This document shows positions 20,585 through 31,974 of a DNA stretch of 64,000 nt, one piece after another. The position numbers and the translations under genes are program-made. The stretch spans positions 1,674,001 through 1,738,000 of the forward strand of contig JAMWFC010000090.1 of NCBI GenBank assembly GCA_027475525.1, read 5' to 3'. Numbering within the stretch: position 1 is the stretch's first letter; every line of letters begins with the position of its first letter. This DNA is from Macrolepiota albuminosa. Lineage: Eukaryota > Basidiomycota > Agaricomycetes > Agaricales > Agaricaceae. The notes below the pieces were generated by a model, which saw only the letters and a program-made list of their open reading frames with translations, was not told the DNA's origin and searched no databases.

Positions 20585-23500
20585 ATGTCTGTGACTTTCC
20601 CTCATCCTTGCTTATCAAACGAGGCTTTCGCGTCCTGTTCCTGGTTCACTGATGCGCTGCTATTGGATGGAGATTTTGCTACCCGCTATGGACAAGACAT
20701 GGCAATCCACATGAGTGAATGTTGTTGACTTGTTTATTGTTGATGATCCTATAATTACATGCTGATATCGTGTTTGTAGCAACTTGTTAGCCGTATAATT
20801 ACAGAGGAAGCTACATTTTCTCCTGCCCACAAGGATGATCAGTATTCTCTGTTTTGCGCTCTTATGGTGGGAGATGATGTGCCCATGATAGCTGAAAAGA
20901 ACCTGACGGATGCTTGATTTTGGATTCTCATGGCCTATCGTGTTGTGGACGTATTTGAGATGATGAATGGGGGGGCTATTCGGAGACCCTCTTCATCTGG
21001 TCCCGTAGTTGACAACTACAAAGCAGTATGTGTCATTGTTTCTATTGCCTTTTATCAATTGGTCAAGTACAATATTTTATGTATTACCTAGCCTATGGGA
21101 AGCCTTAATAATATTCCTGCTCTACTGGAGAGATCCCAGAATGCCCTAAACTCTCATATACGTGCACTTTGATCCAAGGCTTGTAGAGATAAACAATTTG
21201 ACTCTTCCGCGTATTATTCGTCGGAAGATGGACCCTTGATTCGTTTGTACTCAAGTCTTGCTCGGCACATTGGCAAAAAAAATGTTGTCACTACACTCAT
21301 CAACTTGACCTCTGCGGCCCTGCATTTGGGATGTCTTCTTAAGGTATGTTGATATTTATATTGTACGTGTATTGTTAATGCTGAAAATATCAGTGCTCGT
21401 ATAAGGGAAATTTATTTCTGCCTATGGACATCGAGTCCATCGAGAGTATGATAGTTTCCGGGTATGATACCATTCAGTTTAGTTGTTATTTACGTTTCAT
21501 AGTTTGATACCGCAGATCAGAGAATGACCAATCTGGGCTCATGCATATTTGCCAAGTTCACGGTTCAGCTCCTCAAGGTCGCACAACTGTTCTTCATAAT
21601 TCTTTGTATATTGCGTTGGCCATATCACCTCTCATGTTACTCAATCCTCGCGAGTATAATGAAGTTGGCATGAAGGATACAGTGTTTAAGGTGTGATTGT
21701 TCTTTCGCATGCCATATTGATAGTTAAATGTATTGTTAATGTGTTAGTTATGGAATCACATAGGAGGGCTAGAACAACCTACTGCTGTAGTAGAAGCAGA
21801 TCGGGCGTTGTGGAAGGTGTTGTTTTCTGCAGCTCTGGGGGGGAACCTCCTACAGGAACTCAGATCCGCATTTCAACATCTGGAGGGGGTTGTGAGGGAT
21901 GCCGCGCCTCATTGGCTGAACCTCGTGAACAGGTCTTTGAGCGTCCCTGCTATCCTATCTTCGCAAACCGATGTAATTGATGCGCTCGATATGGTGGTAT
22001 ATTCCGATGTTTTGCCTTTTCCTGACAATTCTTTACCCCTGCCCTCACCATCCGGAAGCACCTACGGTACCAACATCACTGTGCTCAACGATTCCCGTTC
22101 ATCTGGAATTACGAATGATAACGAGTTCGACAACAACGGGCTTTGTGATAAAAATGTGTATCCTTCTTGATCTGCTGGTAGCGATCCGTATCGTCAACCT
22201 ATCAATGATGACGATTCTTGCAATACTCATAGGACACATATGTCACCTTTATGAGATACTACCGACAATCCGTTCAACGACGATGTCCATGCTGGCAGTA
22301 AAAATCTGAGCAAGTCGACAAACGAAACTGGACAACCTGGTGGGCGTGATGCGGCAGACAGATGTCTGTCTTTTGTGTCTCCTCCTCCATATTCTTTAAA
22401 CAATCAGGATGATTCTCCTTCTGATGGGCCCACCAATGTCTATATTGATAGAAGATATTCACTTGATAGAGGTGACAATATCAATGATGAGCAAACTGTA
22501 CTCAATATCCCTGACATCAATCCGTCATCCTCCGACAACCTCAATCCTCCATCAGATGAAGAAACTGCGGTTTTGGTTCCCAAAAGTAATGTATTGGAAA
22601 TGCAGTTGCGAAGATCTGATAAACCAAGTAATCGGCCGTCTATTCCTTCTCCCAAAAGGAAAAGACAAGCGTGTAAGACTGCTAAAACCGTTGAAGGTAC
22701 GCATGGTGATGGTATTGACAGGACACGGCCTACCAAACGCGTTCCTCGTGTCCTCATTGATTTGACTCTTGACGTTACTGTACGTAACCCATTGAATGTG
22801 ATTACTATGTTATTTCACTGTATGACGTATGACTTCAGGACTTGGAGTTCGATGAGTCTGATGTCAATGTATCCAATGACGTTGTATTCATGACTGGCAA
22901 ACGTCCTGTTGAGTATGAAATTCATGGTACAAACCGTGCATATCGGTTTACTCCCAAGTTCCACATAAGTACTGTAATCTGTTTCCATAACTGCTGCTGG
23001 ACACCCTACAGTTAAAAGAGGATTTACAATAGTTTTACTCACTTCACGACTCGGTTGTTAGGGGGTTGACTAGACCGATGTTTGTCAAGATTGCTTCTAT
23101 GGATGAATTGATGGACCCCACTAATACCAGCATATCTAAATATCTGACCGACCATGCTGCTGTATTGATCAAAGGCATTGACCATGTAGACAACGGATTT
23201 ACCGGTGCAACACTGGCATCCGTCTGCAACATATACAGTGTTACCACTATTCATGGTATGCCTGTTTGTGTGTTCCTGCGTTTCATTACATATACTTACA
23301 TATGATAGATTTCACATCGCTAGATACTCAACGTATGCGTAGAGGTTCCCCGATTGACGTGTTCGCTGCTGTTTCGTCTGCGGAACCGTGGGCTCTGAGC
23401 GCTCTCAATATGCCTGCAGTACGAGATCCATTTCCCGTCTTGTCCATGTCAGGTGATTGGTTTGCGTGGTTGCAAGTAAACAGGCAATACTCGTATTGTG

Positions 23501-25134
23501 ACTCCTCCAACAATTATCCAATATCTGACATGCGGTGGGCAATAGCATCGACCAGATCTGCCCACCATTACTGGCACATTGGTTCTAACGGGTATGGTAC
23601 TTTCTTACAGGTGGAAACGGGCTTCAAGTTACTGTATATTGCACGACCGAAGTCCAGGTCTTTCGAGGATTTCGCTACCGTCTCTATTTTTATGGAGAAA
23701 TACGTAATGTATGAGGCAAACGCTGACTTGTGGGATACCGAAGTGGTTGTATTGGAACCTGGTGATGTTTTGTGAGTGGTGCCCTTATGTTGCTGTATAT
23801 AATATATGACTGATCCCGTAGTATTGTGCGCCCTAACATGCCACTTTGTGTCGTGACACCGGTTCCTTCCATATGTATTGGAGGTCATTATTATCTTGCG
23901 ACCACTCTCGCTGATTCCGTTATTGGGATATATCATCATTTTGTGGGTAGTCAAATCCTTGCAAACGCTGATCATGGAATGGCTTCTCATTCTATACTGG
24001 TCCGCATGCTTGCGCATTACTACCGGTATACAAAGAAACTTTTTGAGGGCAACCTAGGTAAGCATCACAATGTTGCTTTCTAATTTTTAGTCAATTTAAT
24101 TTAATTACTTATTTCTTAAAATATTTAATTTCTTGTAGACCGGGAGTATCAGCACGTGCTGGATTGGGATACCTGGGAAGGCGCACTGTCTATTTTCTCG
24201 ATGTGCAATTATTTCGAATTGCATAGTGCTCTTATAAATTGGAACTACCCGTTTAATACAGATGTTCGCGCCTTTGAGTCGTCTATCAAAAACCGCTCGA
24301 GGGCCCGCAAAATCGTGTACTGGTACTTCCTTCGTCATACCTTTCGCGGGCCTGGTGATTCTTTAAACGGTTACGACGCGTTCCAGACCATTTACTCTGT
24401 GTTTTTGGCTCGTCATGCTCATATGCTTGTTCTACTTAAGAGAGCCGCTCATGCGTCGGGAATACAAGGCGAGGTTGAAGGGCTGGGTACCTCTTCGGTT
24501 CGGACGGCAGTTTGCAAATGTATACGCGGCGGGCCTGCATGGGATTATTTCAAAACCATGACAGCCAGTTCTTCTGACCAATCGTTTTATTGGAACGGCC
24601 CGTCATACACTGTAGAGAAGTCTACTTGTGATGCATACGGTGCGCTACAGGGTTGTCATTATTCTCTTATTACTGGTTTATTCAGTTATATATAATAGAT
24701 TGTCCTTATCTCAACGGTTTGGTTTATGGTGATAAGGAAACGGCATCTGAACTCAGGTACTCTCTATCGCACATATCACCTCGCCTAGATCGGAACAATC
24801 CTAAGGACGATGACGTTTACAAAACCCTTGTATACAGCGATGGAGACGATTTTGATGATGACTTCGAGCCTCTTAATGACGCTGTAGATGAACCGTATTC
24901 GCATCAGCATTCGGGCCACAAACCCTCGACAGAGGAAACTGTTTTGCCAGCTGATCGTTGTTCGACTACAGTATCTGATCGAAATATCCGCAAACGAGGT
25001 CGTCCGTCTTCGACTGCTTCGGAACACACTCGTCGCCAAGGTACGTATTTATTGTAGTAACACATCCGTATTATCATGTGCTTACTCATTTAACCATTGT
25101 AGTCCGTCCTAGAATTGCATCTTCCGACCCCTGA
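20585..25134 (+). pseudogene. JmjC-like domain gene (2-oxoglutarate oxygenase fold), decayed
   Basis: Multi-exon gene, probable start MSVTFPHPCLSNEAFASCSW at 20585, end at 25134. N-terminal exons (20585-22300) are helical and charged. A middle exon (to about 22780) has an NLS-like SPKRKRQACKTAK and ends RVLIDLTLD. A domain in 23300-24060 matches what I know of agaricomycete JmjC proteins: AHHYWHIGSNGYGTFLQVET, then a GFKLLYIARPK strand, VVLEPGDVLIVRPNMP and ICIGGHYYLATTL. The expected iron ligands H-x-D and the later His appear changed: HIG in place of HID, and NMPLCVV in place of a typical NTPHAVF. A helical C-terminal region and a basic tail (KRGRPSSTASEHTRRQ) follow. Four in-frame stops, all TGA (20915, 21170, 22168, 22252), mark it as decayed. 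It lies downstream of gene A on the same strand. Confidence 0.6.
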
Positions 25135-26270
25135 AACCGTAATATTCCTGATGTAGTAACTATTATAGCCCTATCACGTGTAAAATCTTGCTGTTCCTGA
25201 ATTATGTGTTGTGATGTATCCTGAACTCTGTATTGTGAGATATACGAGGTTCACCTGAAGAAAAATATGCATATGCAGAAAATATTGAGTCCCTTCTCAG
25301 CGACAATTTGAGGTTCGTCACTCTTTTGTCGCAGGATACTGAACCGGCAGGCCTCGGCTATCGTAAAAGTGATGTGCCCCTTGTGACCTGTCGACTGTGC
25401 CGTAGGGCATAGTATATAATATGTATGTGTGTATAATATATTAATATATAAGTATTTGTCTTGTCCGATATTACGTTGCTGCATTGCACCTACAAAGTAA
25501 TATAATTGTCCCCTCAACCCTCGAATAGTGTAAACTGACATATGAGCTGTTGTAGCTTACCCGTTTAATGTCGCACTAATATATTTATTATTGTTATATG
25601 TATAGATAAGCATGTTCACTGAGCTGTTGTAGCTTACCCATTTAATGTCGCACTAATATATTTATTATTGTTATATGTATAGATAAGCATGTTCACTACA
25701 TAGCCTGGTAGTTAAGTATACGGTAATTAGGTGGACGTATCCTAGCTTAAACACAACGTACATGTGCCTTTAAATTTCCTGCTGACTTATCTCTCCTCGT
25801 TGCTATATTGTTGGCTCAGCGTTGGTATTATGTATATTTGATATACTCAACCTTATCATTGTATTATATAGGTGTTAAATATATTGTTTTGCAGTGTACA
25901 CTGGCGTATGTCTGTTGATATTTCCATAATCAGTCTTTTTGTGTAGGTATATAACACTATGTAACATCGTAAACCTTAAATGCCATGTGGGCTGAATATT
26001 TACCGGTCGTCTATCCATATGCTTATGTAACCCTTAATAACAGGTCTTACCGAAGGGTCGTCTATACTGACGCTTATGTAACAAATACTAACCTCCTACG
26101 CTTCAATGATTATTGGTATGTGCTTCACCACTTTTTTTGTCAAGCGATGGGCTAGAGTCTATCTGCTCATCGCGTGCGGTTTATACGCCCTTGTTATATA
26201 TGCAAATGCATATAATATCAGGTCAGTTATACCCTGTACTTTGATGTTTCATATACACACTTAACTGAAT
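25135..26270. other. AT-rich intergenic DNA with a 77-bp duplication
   Basis: Contains an exact 77-bp tandem duplication (25544-25620 and 25621-25697) and two imperfect copies of GGTCGTCTAT...CTTATGTAAC near 26005 and 26055. No gene recognised on either strand. Confidence 0.55.
25544..25697. repeat. 77-bp tandem duplication in intergenic DNA
   Basis: Bases 25544-25620 recur exactly at 25621-25697 in AT-rich non-coding DNA. Same period as the other joins in the window. Confidence 0.9.
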
Positions 26271-28157
26271 GTGATTAGACACTTTTTAACCGATGAAAAG
26301 ACTGTTGAACCGCTCTACGCGGTACACAATGTTTCAACCACAACTTGCATGCATTCGGAACGCGATGTATCATGCATGCGACTTGCTAATGGTGGCTCTG
26401 CACCTCTCGAAGGTTTACGCACCCACCATATCATCCGATGTGATTATGCTGCGGTAAACCAGCACCACTCTTACGATGCCCTGTTACGTTACATGCGTTC
26501 GCAGCTATACGTATTCAGACGCCTTTCACGGTGTTTGCGTATTGATCTATACATTGTGTCAATTAAACAACGGTTTATTTATCTGGATGAACGAGTGTAC
26601 ATTCAACGGTCTCCTCATAGTTACATCGACATATACAATTTGCTATACCCTTGGGTACATGTTTGCCGGTTTTGGACCGGCATGCACACTGCGAGAACGT
26701 GTCGTGCTTTACGAGTTCTGTCAACCAGAGGACACGTCTTACGGCACGATTTTGCTGTTTCCCTGAGGGACTGCGTGTCCAGCACCGGTATATTTCGATT
26801 TGCTGTAAAATACGGCCCGTGTAATGCTGCAGTAATAGTACATTTAATCGAAGAGGATGTTGACCTTCCTGACGGCTGGCCGTCCCTTGTTTATGTACTC
26901 GCAATCAAACACGTTATTCTTACTATGGAGCGCGTGCGTCATCCCTACGCGTATAATGTATTATGTCCATCGTTAGGCTTACAACCCCGTGTTCGTACAC
27001 TGCACTACTCGAAGAAAGACACCCCGCGTCGCGTTATTCACTTTGGTGGCGCCAAGTCTTATTCATTTCCTGTAGAGGCAGTTAGTCCGCATGTGTCTGC
27101 CGGTCATGAGCACGTCCTGGTAGGACGGGTGTTCAAATATGTTGATCATGTAGATGCCAGTGGTCTCGCGTCATATCCCGTGACAAAAGGCTTTGTGCAC
27201 GCGCAAATACCTGTACGAGAGATAGTCGACCACTTGTCTATAAAAAATATCCGTCTGGTTGCCCGCATGCACGGCATCAGTATGAGTACTTCTATATTGA
27301 AGGAAGAATTGTCCTCAAAGTTCGATGGTCACAGTTGCCCATCGTGTGTCATCAACACTATGGTATTATGGGCTGAATCAGATAAACGAACCAAAGACGC
27401 AGCAAGGCGGGCAATCGCCCATTGCACACGTAAACAGAGCCGATCATATCCTTGTCGTCACAGTACCCGTAGACATACCCGTAAATCAACGTGCATTGAA
27501 CAAGGCATCGCCGTACCTCTTGAACAAGAATATCCAGATCCAGATGAAAGTGTGGTATTTCCGCCATATCCTCTTAGTAAAATGCGAACCATGGATGTCG
27601 TAGGAAATTTTTGTTCTGGTACAGGACATAGATACGTGGAGGAAGCAGGCTGTGTGGTATGTGGTCTCCTACATCCTGTAGCCGATATGAATACTCTCAA
27701 GAATGTGAAAGGTTATCTAGACGTACTCTGCATTTCAGGAGTCACCAGAATAGAACGATTGTCCGATATGGATTGTATCAGGGAGCTGAGAGGACCAGTA
27801 ATTGATCACTTGTGTAAACACATTTGTCGACCGTGCAGACAGCAATTATTCAATGGGATGGTTCCAAAAAACACGCTAGCCAATGGTTTTTGGATTGGCC
27901 CTATACCTGACGTGTTAAAACGCCTTAATTGGATCGAACAGATATTAGTTGCTAGGGTGAAAAAGTCCTTGTGTTACGCTCATGTGTCAGCCTCTGGCCT
28001 GAGCAAGATAAAGGCACATCTTATTGCTTTTGAATCGCCTATTCAGAAGGTATATCAAGTACTTCCCCCTCCTGTAACTGACCTCGATGATGTGATCGCT
28101 ATTTTATTTTCTGGTCCTTGCAAGCCATCTGCTAAGGAGTTACAGAGGCTACCTCTG
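26271..28157 (+). pseudogene. Helitron-like protein with DUF6570-type domain, 5' part (split by gypsy-2)
   Basis: A single long open frame of about 629 codons to the LTR; the true start is unclear because the frame opens with GTG. The C-terminal third has a zinc-like pair (CVVCGLLHP and CRPCRQQL), then TLANGFWIGPIPDVLKRLNW, EQILVARVKKS and QVLPPPVTDLDDVIAILFSG. These match the DUF6570 domain found at the N-terminus of fungal Helitron Rep-helicases as I know them (ANGLWIG.VP..L..L...E..LIAR and LPPP..DLDEVLA..F.GP). The N-terminal two thirds is Arg/His-rich and unassigned. The LTR enters right after a CTG codon at 28157; past the element the frame resumes exactly at 39748. Confidence 0.75.
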
Positions 28158-28333
28158 TGTAACCGGAGTTACGAGTTAGAACTATCCTGTGTGTATCACA
28201 CAAGTGCTAAATCAGACCGCAGTATCGGATTGACTAGTACTTAGAGTGAAAACAAGATGTTATCTTACGTAATACTCTACTAAATGATTATAGCGTCGTT
28301 GACGCTGATAGTAATACGGATGACTCCGTTACA
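28158..28333 (-). repeat. gypsy-2 LTR (3' LTR in coding orientation)
   Basis: 176 bp, TGTAACCGGAG...CTCCGTTACA, preceded by target duplication CTCTG at 28153-28157. Confidence 0.93.
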
Positions 28334-28724
28334 TACCCCCCAATGAGACCGAATACTCGGTCTTGATCACGGGAGGTAGAGCGAAATGAAAGATGCACGG
28401 TAGTGCAACAACGATGAAAGATGCACAGTAGTGCAATAACGGATGGATGCACGCGTATTGCATGGCTGCACGACGTTAGCACTCATGCGTAAGGAAGATG
28501 TGTCGTCCAGACACAATCGGAAGCAGTCCTTATCAGACACAGGCGTAGGGGACGCCAGCAGTAGAAAGCAAATGTTGTATATAATAAAATTATATAAAAA
28601 AAAAACAAAAGAGTGACCCCTTCTCTGGGTCCGCTGTATCTACACACGACTCTAAAGTGCGTATCAGCTGCAATGGCTCGAGTTAAATACTCGGAGGTAC
28701 ATACACAATATTGTATACAAGGGT

Positions 28725-31700
28725 CTAGGACCCGGATGACGATGCTCCTGCGCCAGCGCCCGTCTCAGTCACCATTGCCTCCTCCTCCAGTGCGACGTTA
28801 ATCGCGGGAGGGGGAGGCGCCGATTCCGTCCTCGGTGGGGTTATAGGCCCCTCGGCTGCAGGCGTGTCTACCACCATAGGCTCTGTTAGTGCGACGTTAA
28901 TCGCTGAAGCGGTGGTGGGAGGCGTACCCTGCTCTGCCGTGCGTGACAAGAGATTGACCCGGCCTGGGTCCATGTCTGCTGCTGGCAGGTCATGCGCCGC
29001 CGAGCGCTTTAGGAGGTTGACCCGATTCGGGTCCATGCCAATTAAGTAATAGAGGCCGTTGGCCTCAGGGTTTTCCGGGAGCTTGCTCTCCTCGTGGTGC
29101 TTGAACATAAGACGATAGTGATCGTCTTCAGTCATCTCCCGCCATCCATCCCATTGCGGGATTGCGGCGGGGGTGCCATACGTGGAGAGGCGCTCCATGC
29201 GCTCGTTGTCGACCTGCTTAAAGATGTCCATAGACATCGTGGGGGAATGGAACTGCTGTTCCAGGAAGACTACGCCGTACGTGTACACGTGGTCTACCCA
29301 TTCCAGCGGAATCCGGTTGTGTAACAGGACGGCTGTTCCAGGAAGACTACGCCGTACGTGTACACGTGGTCTACCCATTCCAGCGGAATCCGGTTGTGTA
29401 ACAGGACGTAACGCGTCGTCGTCGGAGAAGTTCCGTGCATGGTCGTCGGGCACGTGAACTTGGTGAATTTCGAGCTGCGGCCCATGTTGGGGCTCAAATG
29501 GCTGCTCGGGGAACATGGCGTCATACGAGGCAATCGCCTCTCGATAAAGCCCTGGACGGGCCACGACGAGGGTCATGCGCCATACGATCACCGGCTTGGC
29601 TGCGCTGTTAGCGCACAATGCTCGACATAAGGCGAACCCAAAGAGGGTCCGCCAGTGCATACGGTAGGCATGATCCACGGCGATACCTTGATAGGTATTC
29701 TCCAGCCCAGGTCGGCCAAAGACCAGCGCGTACTGCGCCAATTGGTCAAGGTCGAACGGTGTGGCTGGATCCTGAGCGCGCATTACGCGCAACGCCGTGG
29801 TGCCATCGTCTTTCGTGCGCAAAAAGCGCCCCAGAATGTGTCGTCGCTCGACAAGAGCGAGGTCGTCAGGGCCCTGCATCGGGTTGACGAGTTCCTGATA
29901 CTGAGGCTCCTTCATCAGGAGCTGCATGGTTCGATCATGCAGAGCCTCCACTGTTCGCTGTGCGAACATCTGGAGCTCTGTGATCAGCATATACGCGACG
30001 ATTCTGTCGCGACGCGGGACGTGTACATTGGCGTAATACTTATAGAGCCGGTCCAGCTCTAGAGGAGTGCGGGGAAGACCGCGTGGGGCGTGCTTGTACA
30101 CAATCGTGCCCGGGATATGGGCAGGCTGGCCAGAGGAGTGTTCATATGCCGCCGCTCTATTGGCGTCAGCTCCCATCAACACCGTATTTGTGGCATACAA
30201 ATAATAGGTGCAATGGCTGAGTGCTCCTCTAAAGCACGAATTCATTCGCTCGATATCGAGCGGACCCCACACCTTCACCCCCAAGCCATCGGGGATCCTC
30301 CCCGAACATTCGTCCTCGGCCCTCAACTTCTGGGCCTTCAGCTCCTTGGCGTGAATCGCCTTCTTCTTTGCAATGCGCTTATTGCGCGCTACTCGTTGGA
30401 ATTGGTCTGCGGCCGATTCCCCCTCCTCCCCGTCCTCCTCCTGCTCTGAGCTCGACTCTCCATAGTCGCTCTCGTCGGACAGAGATGGTACTGGTTTTTT
30501 GCCTTTATCAGGCCTAGTCTTTCCCCTCGAGGTCGCTACCAGACCATCATACTGCTCCAGCGTACGGGGGTCTGGGGTCAAGACGACCACGGGGTACTTT
30601 GCTGGTGGGGCCGGTACAAACACCGGCAGCATAAACAACATCTGGACTTCTCCCGCTCGTGCGGGAATGCCAGCAGGAAAGAGTATAACCTCCAATTTGG
30701 AGGCATCGAGGGGCGGCTTGCGGCCGCGACGCTGACGAGACGGCCCCGACTTGGTCAGGGCGGACGGTTCTGGTTGTGGCTGAGCCACCGGAGGGGCAGG
30801 CGCATTTCGCGCCAGAGTATTCCCTCCAGGCCCAGCGCGAGGAGTAACGGTAACAGGCGCTCTTGGCGCCACAGCGACGGGTTTGGACCCCCTAGGTGGG
30901 GCCCGAGATGATGCGGTTTCCCGCTGACCCAAGGACAGACCTGCCAAGGGTTCACTGACGGCAGCCAGCGACTCTGACGAGGCCTGCGGGCCCGACTCGG
31001 GTAGCTGCGATGACGAGGCCACGGGCTGAGGAGGCTGCTCATGGCGCGCGAATTGCGCTTCCGACGGCATCCTTGCCTGTGGAGGAGTGACCGGTCGACT
31101 GGGCTGATATCTCGCCCTCTTGACCTCAGCGGTCGGTTCCTCACTCATGGCGATTTTGCGCTTAGAAGCGCGCTCGATCTGCTCCAGTGCTGCGACGCGC
31201 TGCCTCTTCATCAGCTCGATCTGGTCGAGCAATCCCTCCATCACCATCACGGCCAAGCTGTCCTGCAGAAAGGACGCAGTTGCAGGGACTGGCTGTCCCG
31301 CTGCTTCCAGTCTGCCCAACAACACATCTGACCCAACTACACTCTGCGCTTGTGGCGCAGGCTCCTCATACGATTCTGCTGCGGGCCGATGAGCCCATGG
31401 AACTGACGGCGGCCCCGTCACCACACCCGCATACGTCGGATACGACGCAGACGAGCGTGAGGACGGTTCCTGATAGTACCGTTCTCGACGCAAGCTATCC
31501 TCCGGGCGCCCATAGCGCCCATCATCATCGACCTCCATCTCTTGCGAGTGGAGGGGTGTTTGGTAGGGGAGCGGCTCCTCGCGGCCCGGATAGGCCACGC
31601 CCGCTGAATGCAACTGACTCGCCGCCGGATATGGCGGCTGCCTCGGAAACTGGGAAAACTGGGATGACGTCTGTATATTCGGGGGTCTCCCCCCTCCACT

Positions 31701-31748
31701 AGAGCCTTGCCGGCTCTGATCACCCTTTTGCGGCTCCCAATAGGCCAT
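28725..31748 (-). CDS. gypsy-2 third ORF (unknown function, after pol)
   Basis: About 1007 codons, same strand as pol and about 230 bp downstream of it, in the position where some Gypsy elements carry an extra gene. Residues 1-330 are Pro/Gln/Ser-rich and look disordered. A helix near 165-215 contains QIELMKRQRVAALEQIERAS. Basic runs (RQRRGRKPP; KRIAKKKAIHAKELKAQK) look like nuclear signals. A globular-looking region from about 480 starts WGPLDIERMNSCFRGALSHC and runs through YANVHVPRRDRIVAYMLITE and ALVFGRPGLENTYQGIAVDH. No signal peptide or membrane segment argues against an envelope protein. The 77-bp duplication at 29255-29408 lies inside; its copies are read in two frames, so the stretch after NFSDDDALR is unreliable. 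Confidence 0.6.
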   Translation of the reverse strand: MAYWEPQKGDQSRQGSSGGGRPPNIQTSSQFSQFPRQPPYPAASQLHSAGVAYPGREEPLPYQTPLHSQEMEVDDDGRYGRPEDSLRRERYYQEPSSRSSASYPTYAGVVTGPPSVPWAHRPAAESYEEPAPQAQSVVGSDVLLGRLEAAGQPVPATASFLQDSLAVMVMEGLLDQIELMKRQRVAALEQIERASKRKIAMSEEPTAEVKRARYQPSRPVTPPQARMPSEAQFARHEQPPQPVASSSQLPESGPQASSESLAAVSEPLAGLSLGQRETASSRAPPRGSKPVAVAPRAPVTVTPRAGPGGNTLARNAPAPPVAQPQPEPSALTKSGPSRQRRGRKPPLDASKLEVILFPAGIPARAGEVQMLFMLPVFVPAPPAKYPVVVLTPDPRTLEQYDGLVATSRGKTRPDKGKKPVPSLSDESDYGESSSEQEEDGEEGESAADQFQRVARNKRIAKKKAIHAKELKAQKLRAEDECSGRIPDGLGVKVWGPLDIERMNSCFRGALSHCTYYLYATNTVLMGADANRAAAYEHSSGQPAHIPGTIVYKHAPRGLPRTPLELDRLYKYYANVHVPRRDRIVAYMLITELQMFAQRTVEALHDRTMQLLMKEPQYQELVNPMQGPDDLALVERRHILGRFLRTKDDGTTALRVMRAQDPATPFDLDQLAQYALVFGRPGLENTYQGIAVDHAYRMHWRTLFGFALCRALCANSAAKPVIVWRMTLVVARPGLYREAIASYDAMFPEQPFEPQHGPQLEIHQVHVPDDHARNFSDDDALRPVTQPDSAGMGRPRVHVRRSLPGTAVLLHNRIPLEWVDHVYTYGVVFLEQQFHSPTMSMDIFKQVDNERMERLSTYGTPAAIPQWDGWREMTEDDHYRLMFKHHEESKLPENPEANGLYYLIGMDPNRVNLLKRSAAHDLPAADMDPGRVNLLSRTAEQGTPPTTASAINVALTEPMVVDTPAAEGPITPPRTESAPPPPAINVALEEEAMVTETGAGAGASSSGS
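29255..29408. repeat. 77-bp tandem duplication in gypsy-2 third ORF
   Basis: Bases 29255-29331 recur at 29332-29408. One copy reads VLLHNRIPLEWVDHVYTYG; the other is read out of frame within the long ORF. Confidence 0.85.
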
Positions 31749-31974
31749 TCTAAAGCGACACGTAGACTACGTGTATTGGGACTGAGGAAAGAAAGAAAAA
31801 AACAATCTCCCAACTCCGCCAGTGGTGTAAACAACCACAAACACACGCCACCCGGCGCCGCGTCGGCGATCATAATCGCCTAAATAGTTACAATCACAGC
31901 CACAATTAGTGGCCCCCCGGTTAGTTACCGGCAATCAAAGTGGACTTCGTCCACATTCCACCACCACACGCGCA
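31749..31974. other. Spacer between gypsy-2 pol and the third ORF
   Basis: About 230 bp with no open frame. It may hold the leader or a subgenomic promoter for the third ORF, but no recognisable element is seen. Confidence 0.4.

Noticed and set aside
26575..26904. Minus-strand open frame of about 110 codons under the Helitron-like ORF
   Set aside because: It is a shadow of the plus-strand coding frame, which carries family motifs; the minus frame has none.
28725..31748. gypsy-2 third ORF as an envelope gene
   Set aside because: No signal peptide, membrane segment or glycosylation-rich ectodomain; it has nuclear-type basic clusters instead.
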